A stretch of DNA of 6,042 nt from positions 1 through 6,042 of the forward strand of contig JAGGXT010000179.1 of assembly GCA_021162905.1 (NCBI GenBank), read 5' to 3'. A model generated the notes under the pieces. The model was not told the origin of the DNA, did not search any database, and was given only the letters and a program-made list of their open reading frames with translations. This DNA is from Candidatus Odinarchaeota archaeon (GTDB lineage: Archaea; Asgardarchaeota; JAGGXT01). The translations under genes and the position numbers were made by a program. Below, in pieces: positions 5,688-6,042 of this stretch (positions are counted from its first letter, which is position 1; each line of letters starts with the position of its first letter).

Positions 5688-6042
5688 ATGAAAGTCCTAG
5701 TTATAGGATCAGATGGTATGTCACCTATATTGGTTGAAAAATGGCTGGAGAAATTGCCAACCTTAAGAAAAATCAAAAAAGAAGGAATACTTGGGAAAAC
5801 AATACCACCAATACCAGCACAAACCCCAGTAGCATGGACAACATTCATGACAGGAGTAAACCCGGGTAAACATGGAATATTCAGCTTCACAACAAGAAAA
5901 ATAGGAACCTACAAAAGAAAAATCAACACACCAGACAAAATAAAAACAAAAACACTATGGAAGATCCTGAGCGAACACGGGAAAAGGGTAGGTGTAATAA
6001 ACGTCCCCATGTCAAAAACAGAGAATCTAAATGGATTTATAA
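5688..6042 (+). CDS. Type I phosphodiesterase/alkaline-phosphatase-superfamily protein (partial, 3' end outside window)
   Basis: The first 118 codons are present and open to the right edge. The start MKVLVIGSDGMSP carries the first metal-ligand Asp (D9) of the phosphodiesterase/nucleotide pyrophosphatase (PF01663-like) fold. QTPVAWTTFMTGVNPGKHG (45-63) contains the nucleophile region, with T46 the expected catalytic residue, and the conserved TG.NPGKHGIFSF signature. KTLWKILSEHGKRVGVINVPM (88-108) matches the next helix and strand of the family, where the peptide is bound for metal and substrate loops. The remaining Asp/His metal ligands lie outside the window. There is no signal peptide, so it should be cytoplasmic. 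Members hydrolyse phosphodiesters, nucleotide sugars or phosphonates; the substrate is unknown. An in-frame ATG three codons upstream (5679) is possible, but the GGATGA site overlaps it and favours 5688. Confidence 0.88.
   Translation, partial: MKVLVIGSDGMSPILVEKWLEKLPTLRKIKKEGILGKTIPPIPAQTPVAWTTFMTGVNPGKHGIFSFTTRKIGTYKRKINTPDKIKTKTLWKILSEHGKRVGVINVPMSKTENLNGFI

Noticed and set aside
5672..5890. Open reading frame of 72 codons on the minus strand
   Set aside because: It is antisense to the clearly recognisable phosphodiesterase start. Its sequence mirrors that gene's conserved codons and shows no family.
1..6042. CRISPR array, insertion sequence, tRNA or rRNA
   Set aside because: I saw no regularly spaced repeats, no transposase or terminal inverted repeats, and no tRNA-like cloverleaf or rRNA sequence on either strand by eye.

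Overview
The window looks archaeal. The evidence is textbook archaeal TATA boxes (TTTATATA at 4674-4681 on the minus strand, TTTAAATA at 4827-4834 on the plus strand), Shine-Dalgarno sites of the GAGG type at good spacing, T-rich termination tracts, AT-rich DNA with heavy use of AGA and ATA codons, and archaeal-type protein families (a dolichyl-phosphate-mannose-synthase-like GT2 with a membrane tail, and small ribbon-helix-helix regulators). The codon choice would fit a thermophile, but I cannot name a lineage.

Layout. At the left edge the last 22 codons of an unidentified plus-strand gene end at 70 and converge on a very large minus-strand gene (123-3278). That gene encodes about 1051 residues: a cytosolic GT4 glycosyltransferase fused to a multi-pass GT-C-like membrane domain of the PTPS_related (PF10131) kind, with a large predicted outside domain. 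A 219-nt spacer with a T-rich tract and weak promoter candidates separates it from a second minus-strand gene (3498-4586), a polyprenyl-phosphate sugar synthase (DPM1-like GT2) with a GtrA-like four-helix membrane tail. A 285-nt divergent region follows, with a strong promoter on each side and an inverted repeat over the predicted start of the GT2 transcript. Next come a small plus-strand zinc-ribbon protein with two membrane helices (4872-5315), a convergent minus-strand ribbon-helix-helix regulator of 61 residues (5422-5607), and, divergent from it across 80 nt, the first third of a type I phosphodiesterase/alkaline-phosphatase-superfamily gene (5688 to the right edge).

Reading the genes together (inference): the GT2 enzyme would make a lipid-phosphate-linked sugar at the inner membrane face. 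The fused protein could add sugars from nucleotide donors through its GT4 half and from lipid-phosphate donors outside the cell through its GT-C half. This is a surface-glycan or protein-glycosylation locus. The regulator/phosphodiesterase pair is a separate unit that may act on phosphoester or nucleotide-sugar compounds. The zinc-ribbon membrane protein has no function I can recognise.
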